Positions 33,911 to 41,394 of a stretch of 64,000 nt of DNA are shown piece after piece. The stretch spans positions 6,076,001 through 6,140,000 of the forward strand of contig NZ_RKQF01000001.1 of the NCBI RefSeq assembly GCF_003814875.1. Reading direction: 5' to 3'. Position 1 is the first letter of the stretch; each line of letters opens with the position of its first letter. The translations under genes and the position numbers were made by a program. Under the pieces are notes generated by a model. That model saw only the letters and a program-made list of their open reading frames with translations. It was not told where the DNA came from and did no database searches. This DNA is from Streptomyces sp. Ag109_O5-1. Lineage in GTDB: Bacteria > Actinomycetota > Actinomycetes > Streptomycetales > Streptomycetaceae.

Positions 33911-34848
33911 CGGCCGGGCCCGGGGGCGGGGGTGTCGGAGGCCGGCTCGGCGGAGCCGGATTCACCGGAAGCGGGCTGCTCCGGAGCCGGCTGCTGCTCG
34001 GGAGAGTTCGCCTCTTCCTCCCAGCGCAGGGCCAGCGCGACGGCCTTGCGGGCCGCGTCGGCGACCGCCTCGGGTCCGCCCTTGCCCTGCGCTGCCGCGT
34101 AGCCGACGAGGAACGTGGTCAGCGGAGCGGCCGGGCGGGCCACACCGTGCGCGGCGTCCCGGGCCAGATCGAGCAGGACGCGGGTGTCGACGTCCAGGTC
34201 GATGCCCAGCTCGTCCTTGACTGCGGAGATCCATTCATCCAACACGTGCCCATGCTCCCTGATGCGTGCCCTGGCGTCGGCGATGTCGTCCCAGGTGTCG
34301 CAGTCGAAGGACGCGAGCGGGTCCGGGACGCGGGTGATGTTCAGTACGGCGGTCAGGCGCCGAAGGGGGAGGCCGGTGAGGCCGCGGTCGCCTTCGGCCA
34401 GGGCCGACAGTGCGTGGCGCAGCGCCGGCGTGCGGTAGGCCGCCACGAGGGGTTGGTCCCTGCCGTCGGCGTCGGTGAGCAGCGCCGCGTCCGCGCCGGA
34501 GGTGTGCAGGGCGGACAACAGGCGCCCCACCGTCGCCTCTTCGAGGAACGGGAGGTCGGCGGAGAGGACGACCGCGCAGCCGGCGGCGGTGTGACGCAGG
34601 CCGGCGTCGAGGGCGGCGACCGGGCCGCCGCCCGGGGGGTCCTCGCGGGTCCAGTGAACCGGGCGCGAGGTGGGGCGGGGGGTGGCCACGACGACGGTCC
34701 GCCGCGCGCCGGCGCAGGCCGCGAGGACACGGTCGAGCAGGGGGCGGCCGCCTACTCGGACGGAAGGTTTGTCGGCCCCGCCGAGCCGCTTCGCGGCGCC
34801 GCCGGCCAGCACGATCGCGTCGTGGGGCTGCGGCTCGGTGTCGGTCAC
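33907..34848 (-). CDS. MobA-like nucleotidyltransferase fused to DUF6457 domain
   Basis: 313 residues from GTG 34848; a TTG at 34905 would add 19 residues. Residues 10-190 form an NTP-transferase fold (DAIVLAGGAAKRLGGADKPSV, VVLSADLPFLEEATV), as in MobA, which attaches GMP to the molybdenum cofactor. After a short linker, residues about 205-285 (LDEWISAVKDELGIDLDVDT) are the small helical domain often annotated DUF6457 in actinobacteria, followed by a disordered Pro/Glu/Ala tail. Translationally coupled to moeA, supporting a Moco role. Confidence 0.85.
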   Translation of the reverse strand: MTDTEPQPHDAIVLAGGAAKRLGGADKPSVRVGGRPLLDRVLAACAGARRTVVVATPRPTSRPVHWTREDPPGGGPVAALDAGLRHTAAGCAVVLSADLPFLEEATVGRLLSALHTSGADAALLTDADGRDQPLVAAYRTPALRHALSALAEGDRGLTGLPLRRLTAVLNITRVPDPLASFDCDTWDDIADARARIREHGHVLDEWISAVKDELGIDLDVDTRVLLDLARDAAHGVARPAAPLTTFLVGYAAAQGKGGPEAVADAARKAVALALRWEEEANSPEQQPAPEQPASGESGSAEPASDTPAPGPGR

Positions 34849-34946
34849 CTTTCGAGTATGGGGTGCGTTCTGATCACGGGGAACAGGTGGTGGTGTGGCG
34901 CCCAAGGGGGCGGGGCTGTGTGTGCGTGCGCGAGTGCGGGTGCGTC

Positions 34947-34986
34947 GTGGCTGGTCGCGCAGTTCCCCGCGCCCCTGAGGGGCGCG
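34947..34986. repeat. REP-like GC palindrome, copy 2
   Basis: GTGGCTGGTCGCGCAGTTCC then CCGCGCCCCTGAGGGGCGC. It lies 3' of the bkdC2 stop and contains a CGCGCCCC/GGGGCGCG stem that could terminate the bkd operon. The most complete copy in the window. Confidence 0.75.
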
Positions 34987-34992
34987 CTGCAG

Positions 34993-36321
34993 TCAGACCG
35001 TTCTGAGAAGTACCGCCGGGTTTTCCACGCAGTCGGCCACGAAGCGCAGGAAGCCGCCTGCTGTGCCGCCGTCGCAGACCCGGTGGTCGAAGGTGAGGGA
35101 AAGCTGGACGACTTGGCGGACCGCCAGCTCGCCCTCGTGGACCCATGGCTTCGGGACGATGCGGCCCACTCCCAGCATCGCCGCCTCGGGGTGGTTGATG
35201 ATCGGGGTGGAGCCGTCGACGCCGAAGACGCCGTAGTTGTTCAACGTGAAGGTGCCGCCGGTGAGTTCCGCCGGGGTCAGGGCTCCGGCGTGGGCGGACT
35301 CGGTGAGGCGGGCGAACTCCGCCGTGAGGGACTCGGCGTCGCGGGTGTGGGCGTCCCGGACCACCGGGACGACCAGGCCCCGCTCGGTCTGGGCGGCGAA
35401 GCCCAGGTGGACCTGGTCGAGCTGGACGATCTCGCGGGCCTCGACGTCGACGTAGGAGTTCAGCTCGGGGTGACGGGCCAGGGCGGCGGTGCAGATCCGG
35501 GCGAGGAGCGCGAGGAGGGAGATCTTCGGGCCCGCCGTCGCGTTCATCGCGGTCCGCGCGCGCATCAGCTCCGTCGCGTCGGCGTCCACCCAGCAGGTCG
35601 CGTCGGGGATCTCCCGGCGGCTGCGGGAGAGTTTGTCGGCGACCACGCCCCGGATGCCCTTGAGGGGTGTGCGGGTGCCCGCGGACTCGGGCGGTGCGGT
35701 CCTGGCGCCCGCGCGGGCCGCGTTGGCGCGCAGGGCGTCCTCGACGTCGGCGCGGAGGATGAGCCCTTCGGGGCCCGAGCCCTCCAGCCGGCGCAGGTCG
35801 AGGCCGTTGTCGCGGGCCAGGCGGCGCACCAGCGGGGAGATCACCGGGGCAGGGCCGTCGGTGAGCGCGGCGGGCGGTACGGGCACGCGCGGGTGGGCCG
35901 CTGCTTCCGGCGCGGCGACCTGGTGCGGCCGTTCCGGGTCGGTGCTCCGGCCGGTCGTGCCGTTGGCCCGCTCCGGGGCGGACGTACGGACTCGTCGGCG
36001 GCGCTCCGGAGGCGTCCCCGTGCCGTAGCCCACCAGGACGTTGCCGGAGCCCTCCGCCTCGGGGACCGTGGCCGCCTCGCCGACGGCGACCGTCAGCAGC
36101 GGGGCGCCGACGGGCAGTTCGGTGCCCTCCTCGCCGAAGCGGGCGGTGACCACACCGCCGTAGGGGCAGGGAACCTCGACCATCGCCTTGGCCGTCTCGA
36201 CCTCGACGACCGGCTGGTCGATCGCGACGACCTCGCCGACCTGGACCAGCCAGGTGACGATCACCGCCTCGGTGAGCCCCTCCCCGAGGTCGGGCAGTTT
36301 GAACTCCAGCACCTGTGCCAT
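34993..36321 (-). CDS. bkdC2: Branched-chain 2-oxoacid dehydrogenase E2, cluster 2
   Basis: 442 residues from ATG 36321, overlapping the E1 beta TGA. Lipoyl domain 5-78 (lipoyl lysine in VETAKAMVEVP), a Pro/Arg-rich linker, peripheral-subunit-binding domain (LVRRLARDNGLDLRRLEGSG) and acyltransferase domain with FDHRVCDGGTAGG; the catalytic HRxxDG motif appears as HRVCDG. Same reaction as BkdC1. Both clusters have a complete E2, so each can form its own complex. Confidence 0.92.
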   Translation of the reverse strand: MAQVLEFKLPDLGEGLTEAVIVTWLVQVGEVVAIDQPVVEVETAKAMVEVPCPYGGVVTARFGEEGTELPVGAPLLTVAVGEAATVPEAEGSGNVLVGYGTGTPPERRRRVRTSAPERANGTTGRSTDPERPHQVAAPEAAAHPRVPVPPAALTDGPAPVISPLVRRLARDNGLDLRRLEGSGPEGLILRADVEDALRANAARAGARTAPPESAGTRTPLKGIRGVVADKLSRSRREIPDATCWVDADATELMRARTAMNATAGPKISLLALLARICTAALARHPELNSYVDVEAREIVQLDQVHLGFAAQTERGLVVPVVRDAHTRDAESLTAEFARLTESAHAGALTPAELTGGTFTLNNYGVFGVDGSTPIINHPEAAMLGVGRIVPKPWVHEGELAVRQVVQLSLTFDHRVCDGGTAGGFLRFVADCVENPAVLLRTV

Positions 36322-37325
36322 CAGCCCTCGGCCTCCCACTGCAGACGCGCCACCGCGTCCAGGATGCGGTCCACACCGGGCAGGTGGTGACGCTCCAGCA
36401 TCGGGGGCGGGTAGGGAATGTCGAACCCGGCCACGCGCAGCACCGGCGCCTCCAGGTGGTGGAAGCAGCGCTCCGTGACCCGGGCCGCGATCTCCCCTCC
36501 CGGTCCGCCGAACCCGCCCGACTCGTGTACGACGACCGCTCGCCCGGTGCGCCGTACCGAGGCGCAGACCGTCTCGTCGTCGAACGGCACCAGGGAGCGC
36601 AGGTCGACGACTTCCAGGTCCCAGCCCTCCGCCTGGCCGGCCTCGGCGGCTTCGAGACAGACCGGTACTGACGGGCCGTAGGTGATGAGCGTGGCGCTGC
36701 GCCCTGTGCGGCGCACCACCGCGCGGCCGATGGGTTCAACGTCCGTCGGGTGCTCGGGGTTCCAGGAGTCCTTGGACCAGTACAGCCGCTTGGGTTCGAG
36801 GAAGACGACCGGGTCGTCGGAGGCGATGGACCTGCGCAGCAGGCCGTAGGCGTCGGCGACGGTGGCCGGGGTGACGACGTGCAGGCCGGGGGTGGCCATG
36901 TAGTAGGCCTCGGAGGAGTCGCTGTGGTGCTCCACGCCGCCGATGCCGCCGCCGTAGGGCACACGGACGGTGATCGGGAGGGGCATCCTGCCGCGGGTGC
37001 GGTTGCGCATCCGGGAGACATGGCTGATGAGCTGCTCGAAGGCGGGGTAGGCGAAGGCGTCGAACTGCATCTCAACGACCGGGCGCAGTCCGTACATCGC
37101 CATGCCCACCGCCGTGCCGAGGATGCCGGCCTCCGCGAGAGGGGTGTCGGTGCAGCGGGTCTCGCCGAACTCCTTGGCGAGGCCGTCGGTGACCCGGAAG
37201 ACTCCGCCGAGGGCGCCGACGTCCTCGCCCATGACGTGCACGGACGGGTCGGCGGCCATCGCGTCGCGCAGCGCGCGGGTGAGGGCCTGGGCCATGGTGG
37301 CGGGCTTGACGGCGACGGTGGTCAT
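36321..37325 (-). CDS. bkdB2: Branched-chain 2-oxoacid dehydrogenase E1 beta, cluster 2
   Basis: 334 residues. MGEDVGALGGVFRVTDGL, DTPLAEAGILGTAVG, RVPYGGGIGGVEHHSDSSEA and C-terminal VLRVAGFDIPYPP are all conserved. Starts 1 nt into the E1 alpha stop (TGATG-type coupling) and overlaps E2, so the three subunits are made in step. No E3 (dihydrolipoyl dehydrogenase) gene lies in either cluster; it must be supplied from elsewhere. Confidence 0.93.
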   Translation of the reverse strand: MTTVAVKPATMAQALTRALRDAMAADPSVHVMGEDVGALGGVFRVTDGLAKEFGETRCTDTPLAEAGILGTAVGMAMYGLRPVVEMQFDAFAYPAFEQLISHVSRMRNRTRGRMPLPITVRVPYGGGIGGVEHHSDSSEAYYMATPGLHVVTPATVADAYGLLRRSIASDDPVVFLEPKRLYWSKDSWNPEHPTDVEPIGRAVVRRTGRSATLITYGPSVPVCLEAAEAGQAEGWDLEVVDLRSLVPFDDETVCASVRRTGRAVVVHESGGFGGPGGEIAARVTERCFHHLEAPVLRVAGFDIPYPPPMLERHHLPGVDRILDAVARLQWEAEG

Positions 37326-38470
37326 CAGTGGCCGCCTTCCCGCTGGTCGTTCTGCGCGGCTTCCAGCTCGGCCCGCAACATGGCGCGCTGTTCGCGCAGT
37401 TGCCCGGTGGTCTCGGCGTAGACCTGGTCGAAGAGGTCCATGGGGTCGAGTTCCGGGTCGCGGTTCATGCGATCGCGCAGGTCCGCGGCCATGGTCTCGG
37501 CGTCCTCGCGCGCCCGGCGCACGATGTCCTCGTCCAGGAGCCCGCGGTCGGTCAGCTCGCGCTCAAGCAGCAGGATCGGGTCGTGGTCCCGCCAGGCGTC
37601 GACCTCGGCGTCACCCCGGTAGCGGGTGGCGTCGTCGGCGTTGGTGTGGGCCTCGATGCGGTAGGTCACCGCCTCGACCAGGGTGGGTCCGCCGCCCTCG
37701 CGCGCGTGCCGTACGGCGTCGGAGAGGACTTCGTGCACGGCGGCCGCGTCGTTGCCGTCGACCAGGCGGCCCGGCATGCCGTAGCCGACGGCCTTGTGGG
37801 CCAGGGAGGGGGCGGCGGTCTGCTTGGCGAGCGGGACGGAGATGGCGAAGCCGTTGTTCTGGACCAGGAAGACGACCGGGGCCTGCCAGACGGCGGCGAA
37901 GTTCAGCGCCTCGTGGAAGTCACCCTCGCTGGTGCCGCCGTCGCCGACCATGGCGAGCGCGACCACGTCGTCCCCTTTGAGGCGGGCCGCATGGGCGAGG
38001 CCCACGGCGTGCGGGAGCTGGGTGGCGAGCGGGGTGGAGAGCGGGGCCACACGGTGGGCGTGGGGGTCGTAGCCGGTGTGCCAGTCGCCGCGCAGCAGGG
38101 TGAGCGCCTCGACGGGGTCCACGCCCCGGGCGATCACCGCGAGGGTGTCGCGGTAGCTGGGGAAGAGCCAGTCCCGCTCCTGAAGGGCGAGGGCGGCGGC
38201 GACCTCGCAGGCCTCCTGGCCGGTGCTGGAGGGGTAGACGGCGAGCCGGCCCTGTTTGGTGAGGGCGGTGGCCTGTGCGTTGTACCTGCGGCCGCGCACG
38301 AGCTGGGTGTACAGCCGGCGCAGCAGCTCGGGGTCGGCCTTGGCGGCCGCCTCCGTGCCGAGGACACGGTACGGACGCTCGTCGGGCAGCAGCGGCGCGG
38401 GGTCCGTCCGGGGCTGCCAGGCGGGCGGCGGCGACGGACGGTACGCGCCGCGCTGCTCCATGACCGTCAT
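37325..38470 (-). CDS. bkdA2: Branched-chain 2-oxoacid dehydrogenase E1 alpha, cluster 2
   Basis: 381 residues from ATG 38470 behind GAGGAGG. TPP-binding segment GDGGTSEGDFHEALNFAAVW...VQNNGFAISVP and conserved RIEAHTNADDATRYRG. It has a short Pro-rich N-terminus in place of the Thr/Arg tail of BkdA1, so the two E1 alpha paralogues differ mainly there. First gene of an operon that diverges from bkdR with a 171-nt regulatory gap containing a TetR-type operator and DnaA-box-like sites. Confidence 0.93.
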   Translation of the reverse strand: MTVMEQRGAYRPSPPPAWQPRTDPAPLLPDERPYRVLGTEAAAKADPELLRRLYTQLVRGRRYNAQATALTKQGRLAVYPSSTGQEACEVAAALALQERDWLFPSYRDTLAVIARGVDPVEALTLLRGDWHTGYDPHAHRVAPLSTPLATQLPHAVGLAHAARLKGDDVVALAMVGDGGTSEGDFHEALNFAAVWQAPVVFLVQNNGFAISVPLAKQTAAPSLAHKAVGYGMPGRLVDGNDAAAVHEVLSDAVRHAREGGGPTLVEAVTYRIEAHTNADDATRYRGDAEVDAWRDHDPILLLERELTDRGLLDEDIVRRAREDAETMAADLRDRMNRDPELDPMDLFDQVYAETTGQLREQRAMLRAELEAAQNDQREGGH

Positions 38471-38526
38471 GACGGCACCTCCTCATGGGGGTACGGGAGA
38501 CGGATCGGCTGTGACCCGTCCCACCT

Positions 38527-38540
38527 ACCGATTGTTCGGT
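38527..38540. promoter_or_regulatory. TetR-type operator upstream of bkdA2 (PaaR-like)
   Basis: ACCGATTGTTCGGT, a near-palindrome (ACCGA..n4..TCGGT) differing by one base from the site at 41303-41316. It lies 57 nt above the bkdA2 start. The TetR regulator at 39148 is the natural binder, which would link bkd2 to the phenylacetate-like genes. Confidence 0.7.
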
Positions 38541-38574
38541 CGTCGGCACATTTTGGCTACAGGCACCTTCAGGC

Positions 38575-38596
38575 TGTGGACAAACGGTTCTCCACA
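38575..38596. promoter_or_regulatory. Two DnaA-box-like nonamers in opposite orientation
   Basis: TGTGGACAA (38575-38583, minus orientation of TTGTCCACA) and TTCTCCACA (38588-38596), separated by 4 nt, between the divergent bkdA2 and bkdR genes. Both fit the loose Streptomyces consensus. Confidence 0.5.
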
Positions 38597-38641
38597 ACCT
38601 GGAATGAACGCAGTACGTCCACGGCAGGAAGGCGGGGGGAC

Positions 38642-39145
38642 ATGGCTCCTGAACAAATGGCCGAGAGCCCGCAGGATCGCACAGCCCTGCCCCCCGCGCG
38701 CCCGCTGGACGCCATCGATCAGGACATCCTGCAGATCCTCCAGGCGGACGGCCGCGCGTCGATACGGTCGGTCGCCGAACGCGTCCATGTCTCGCGCGCC
38801 AACGCCTACGCGCGTATCAACCGTCTCATCGAGGACGGGGTGATCCGCGGTTTCGGGGCCCGGGTGGACCACGAGCGGGCGGGCCAGGGCACCTCGGCCT
38901 ACATCACGCTGAAGATCGTCCAGAACACCTGGCGCACGGTCCGGGAGCAGCTGCGCCAGCTGCCCGGCGCCTCCCACATCGCCCTGGTGGGCGGAGACTT
39001 CGACGTCCTGCTGCTCGTGCACACGCCCGACAACAAGGCGCTGCGCGAGCTGGTGCTGACCCGGCTCCAGGCCATCCCCGAGGTGCTCAGCACCCGCACG
39101 CTGCTGGTGTTCGAGGAGGAGGACCTGGAGCCGGACGACGGCTGA
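38642..39145 (+). CDS. bkdR: Lrp/AsnC family regulator BkdR
   Basis: 167 residues from ATG 38642 (GGAAGGCGGGGGG ribosome site). N-terminal helix-turn-helix (DILQILQADGRASIRSVAER, VHVSRANAYARINRL) and C-terminal RAM-like ligand-binding/oligomerisation domain (GGDFDVLLLVHTPDNKAL, TLLVFEEEDLEPDD). Divergent from bkdA2, the classic arrangement for an Lrp-type activator or repressor of branched-chain amino acid catabolism. Its TGA and the convergent TetR stop share the palindrome TGACGTCA. Confidence 0.9.
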   Translation: MAPEQMAESPQDRTALPPARPLDAIDQDILQILQADGRASIRSVAERVHVSRANAYARINRLIEDGVIRGFGARVDHERAGQGTSAYITLKIVQNTWRTVREQLRQLPGASHIALVGGDFDVLLLVHTPDNKALRELVLTRLQAIPEVLSTRTLLVFEEEDLEPDDG

Positions 39146-39147
39146 CG

Positions 39148-39735
39148 TCAGTGTGCGCGCAGGCCCGTGAAGGCCAGCCGCACCACGGCGTCGGCGACCT
39201 CGCGCTCGCTCGCGCCGCGCCCGTCCGGGCGGTACCACTCGACGACCGAGTTGACCATGCCGAAGACCAGCCGGGTCGCGAGCCGCACTTCGACGTCGCC
39301 GCGTATGTCCCCCTCGGCGGCCGCCGCCTTCAGCAGCTCGGCCACCCGGTGGTCGAAGTCCCGGCGCCGCTCCAGCGCCCACCGCTCGGTGTCGGTGTTG
39401 CCGCGCACCCGCAGCAGCAGCGTCACATAGGGCAGTTCGGTGACCAGCACCTCGACCATGCGCCGTACGACGTGCTCCAGGCGGTCGGCGGCGGGGCCCA
39501 CGCGCCCGTGCTCCTCGTCGAGGATCCCGAACAGACCGTCCAGCGCCCGGCTGACCGCACGGCGCAGCAGCTCCTCCTTGCCGGAGACGTGGTGGTAGAT
39601 CGACGACTTGGAGATGCCGGCCGCCTTGGAGAGGTGCTCCATGGAGGTGCCGTCGTAGCCGCGCTCGTTGAAGACCTGGACGGCCACCGAGAGCAGGGTC
39701 TCGGGGGTGTAGGTGTCACGCTTGGCGGTGGTCAT
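39148..39735 (-). CDS. TetR family regulator, PaaR-like
   Basis: 195 residues. N-terminal HTH typical of TetR (LLSVAVQVFNERGYDGTSME, HLSKAAGISKSSIYHHVSGKEELL) and a helical ligand domain. Forms the end of a minus-strand operon: its ATG overlaps the TGA of the 3-hydroxyacyl-CoA dehydrogenase (ATGA). It probably represses its own operon and the divergent paaN through ACCGAnnGTTCGGT sites (38527, 41303); actinobacterial PaaR regulators use very similar sites. An acyl-CoA such as phenylacetyl-CoA is the expected inducer. Confidence 0.85.
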   Translation of the reverse strand: MTTAKRDTYTPETLLSVAVQVFNERGYDGTSMEHLSKAAGISKSSIYHHVSGKEELLRRAVSRALDGLFGILDEEHGRVGPAADRLEHVVRRMVEVLVTELPYVTLLLRVRGNTDTERWALERRRDFDHRVAELLKAAAAEGDIRGDVEVRLATRLVFGMVNSVVEWYRPDGRGASEREVADAVVRLAFTGLRAH

Positions 39736-41246
39736 GAGGCGCCCTCCCGCTTCTCGGTGGCGTAGGCGTGCCGGTAGAGCGCGAGGGAGGGCGCGTAGCG
39801 GCCGCTGGGATCACGAAGATGCAGGTCGTCGAGGAGGTCGTAGGCGAAGTCGCGGCCGAGGCGGCGGCTCCACTCGAAGGGCCCGAGCGGGTAGTTGACG
39901 CCCAGGCGCATCGCGGTGTCGATGTCCTCCTCGGTGGCCACACCCTTGGCGACGGCGTCGTGCGCCAGGTCGACGATCCGGGCGACCGTCCGGGCGACGA
40001 TCATGCCGGGCACGTCACCGATGACGCTGACCTGCTTGCCGAGCGCCTGGAAGAGGCCGATGGCCTCGCTGAGCGTCTGGGGCAGGGTGTCGTGTCCCGC
40101 GGACAGGGCGATACGGGTGGCGCGGCGGTAGTCGAGGGCGAGGTCGAAGTAGACGACGTCCCGGAACTCCACCGACGTCTGGCCGTCGGTGAGCACCAGC
40201 TGGCCGCCGCTGGGCAGGACGAGGCGGGTGCCGTGGTCCTCGTCCTCCTCGCGGACCTGGATGCCCGCCTCGCGGATCATCGGGAGCAGCTCGGCCGCCG
40301 GGCCCAGACCGCCCTCGGCGACGACATAGGCGGGCGGCCGGGCCGGCTCGGCGGTGTGCGGTTCGGAGCGCTCCTCGCCGTCCGCGTAGTCGTACCAGCC
40401 GTGCCCGGTCTTGCGGCCGAGCCGGCCGGACTCGACCAGCCGGCGCTGGGCGAGGGAGGGCGTGAAGCGTACGTCCTGGAAGAAGGCCTGCCACACGGAT
40501 TGCGTGACCGACTCGTTGACGTCCTGGCCGATCAGGTCGGTCAGCTCGAAGGCGCCCATCCGGAAGCCGCCGCTCTCCCGCAGCACCGCGTCGATGGTGG
40601 CCGGGTCGGCGGCCTGCGCCTCGTAGACCGCGAACGCCTCGGCGTAGAAGGGCCGCGCGATGCGGTTCACGATGAAGCCCGGGGTGTCCGCGCTGGCGAC
40701 CGGCGTCTTGCCCCAGGCGCGGGCGGTTTCGTACGCGCGCGTGGCCGACGTGACGTCGGTGGCGAACCCGGAGACCACCTCGACCAGCGGCATCAGCGGA
40801 GCCGGGTTGAAGAAGTGCAGGCCCACCAGCCGGGCGGCGCCCCGCAGGCCTCCGCCGATGGCCGTCACCGACAGGGAGGACGTGTTGGTGGCGAACAGAC
40901 AGTCCTCGCCGACGATGTCCTCCAGGGCGCGGAACAGCTCCTGCTTGACGTCCAGGCGCTCCAGGACGGCCTCCACGACCAGGGCGCAGTCCGCGAACTC
41001 CGTGAGCTCTTCGGCGGGGAGCAGCCGCTCGCGGGCCGCGTCCCTGGCGGCAGCCGTCATCCGGTCCTTCTCGACGAGCCGGTCGAGGCGGGCGCCGATC
41101 GCCGCGGCCGCGTCTCGGGCCCGCCCGGGGACGGCGTCGTACAGCCGTACGGCATGGCCCGCGACGAGTGCGACCTGGGCGATGCCCTGGCCCATGGTGC
41201 CGGTGCCGACGACTCCCACGGGGCTGCTGAGGTCGAGTGCTGTCAT
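39732..41246 (-). CDS. 3-hydroxyacyl-CoA dehydrogenase, PaaH/PaaC type
   Basis: 504 residues, longer than the usual ~290 because a second C-terminal 3HCDH domain is present. N-terminal NAD site VGVVGTGTMGQGIAQVALVA, catalytic His in VGLHFFNPAPLMPLVEVV, first C-terminal domain (GFIVNRIARPFYAEAFAVYE), a spacer, then a second C-terminal domain (GMIVARTVARIVDLAHDAVA). This layout is typical of PaaH-type enzymes that oxidise 3-hydroxyadipyl-CoA in phenylacetate catabolism. Divergent from paaN with the TetR operator between. Confidence 0.9.
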   Translation of the reverse strand: MTALDLSSPVGVVGTGTMGQGIAQVALVAGHAVRLYDAVPGRARDAAAAIGARLDRLVEKDRMTAAARDAARERLLPAEELTEFADCALVVEAVLERLDVKQELFRALEDIVGEDCLFATNTSSLSVTAIGGGLRGAARLVGLHFFNPAPLMPLVEVVSGFATDVTSATRAYETARAWGKTPVASADTPGFIVNRIARPFYAEAFAVYEAQAADPATIDAVLRESGGFRMGAFELTDLIGQDVNESVTQSVWQAFFQDVRFTPSLAQRRLVESGRLGRKTGHGWYDYADGEERSEPHTAEPARPPAYVVAEGGLGPAAELLPMIREAGIQVREEDEDHGTRLVLPSGGQLVLTDGQTSVEFRDVVYFDLALDYRRATRIALSAGHDTLPQTLSEAIGLFQALGKQVSVIGDVPGMIVARTVARIVDLAHDAVAKGVATEEDIDTAMRLGVNYPLGPFEWSRRLGRDFAYDLLDDLHLRDPSGRYAPSLALYRHAYATEKREGAS

Positions 41247-41269
41247 GTGCGCGATCCTCCCGCACGGGG

Positions 41270-41278
41270 TTTTCCACA
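41270..41278 (+). promoter_or_regulatory. DnaA-box-like nonamer
   Basis: TTTTCCACA, a one-mismatch form of the Streptomyces DnaA box, in the divergent gap between the 3-hydroxyacyl-CoA dehydrogenase and PaaN genes, 25 nt from the TetR-type operator. Confidence 0.4.
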
Positions 41279-41302
41279 GATGCGGCAGGCCCCCTTGTCC
41301 CG

Positions 41303-41316
41303 ACCGATCGTTCGGT
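41303..41316. promoter_or_regulatory. TetR-type operator between paaH-like gene and paaN
   Basis: ACCGATCGTTCGGT, 12 of 14 positions palindromic, 13 of 14 identical to the site at 38527. It is placed centrally in the 148-nt divergent promoter of the dehydrogenase-TetR operon and paaN, as expected for a repressor controlling both. Confidence 0.75.
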
Positions 41317-41394
41317 TACTCTAACTCTGTCCGGCTGTTTCTGCCCAGGTCATGAGCTCGAAGGGGAGCTCATCAGACGAGGAGTTGGTCCCAC

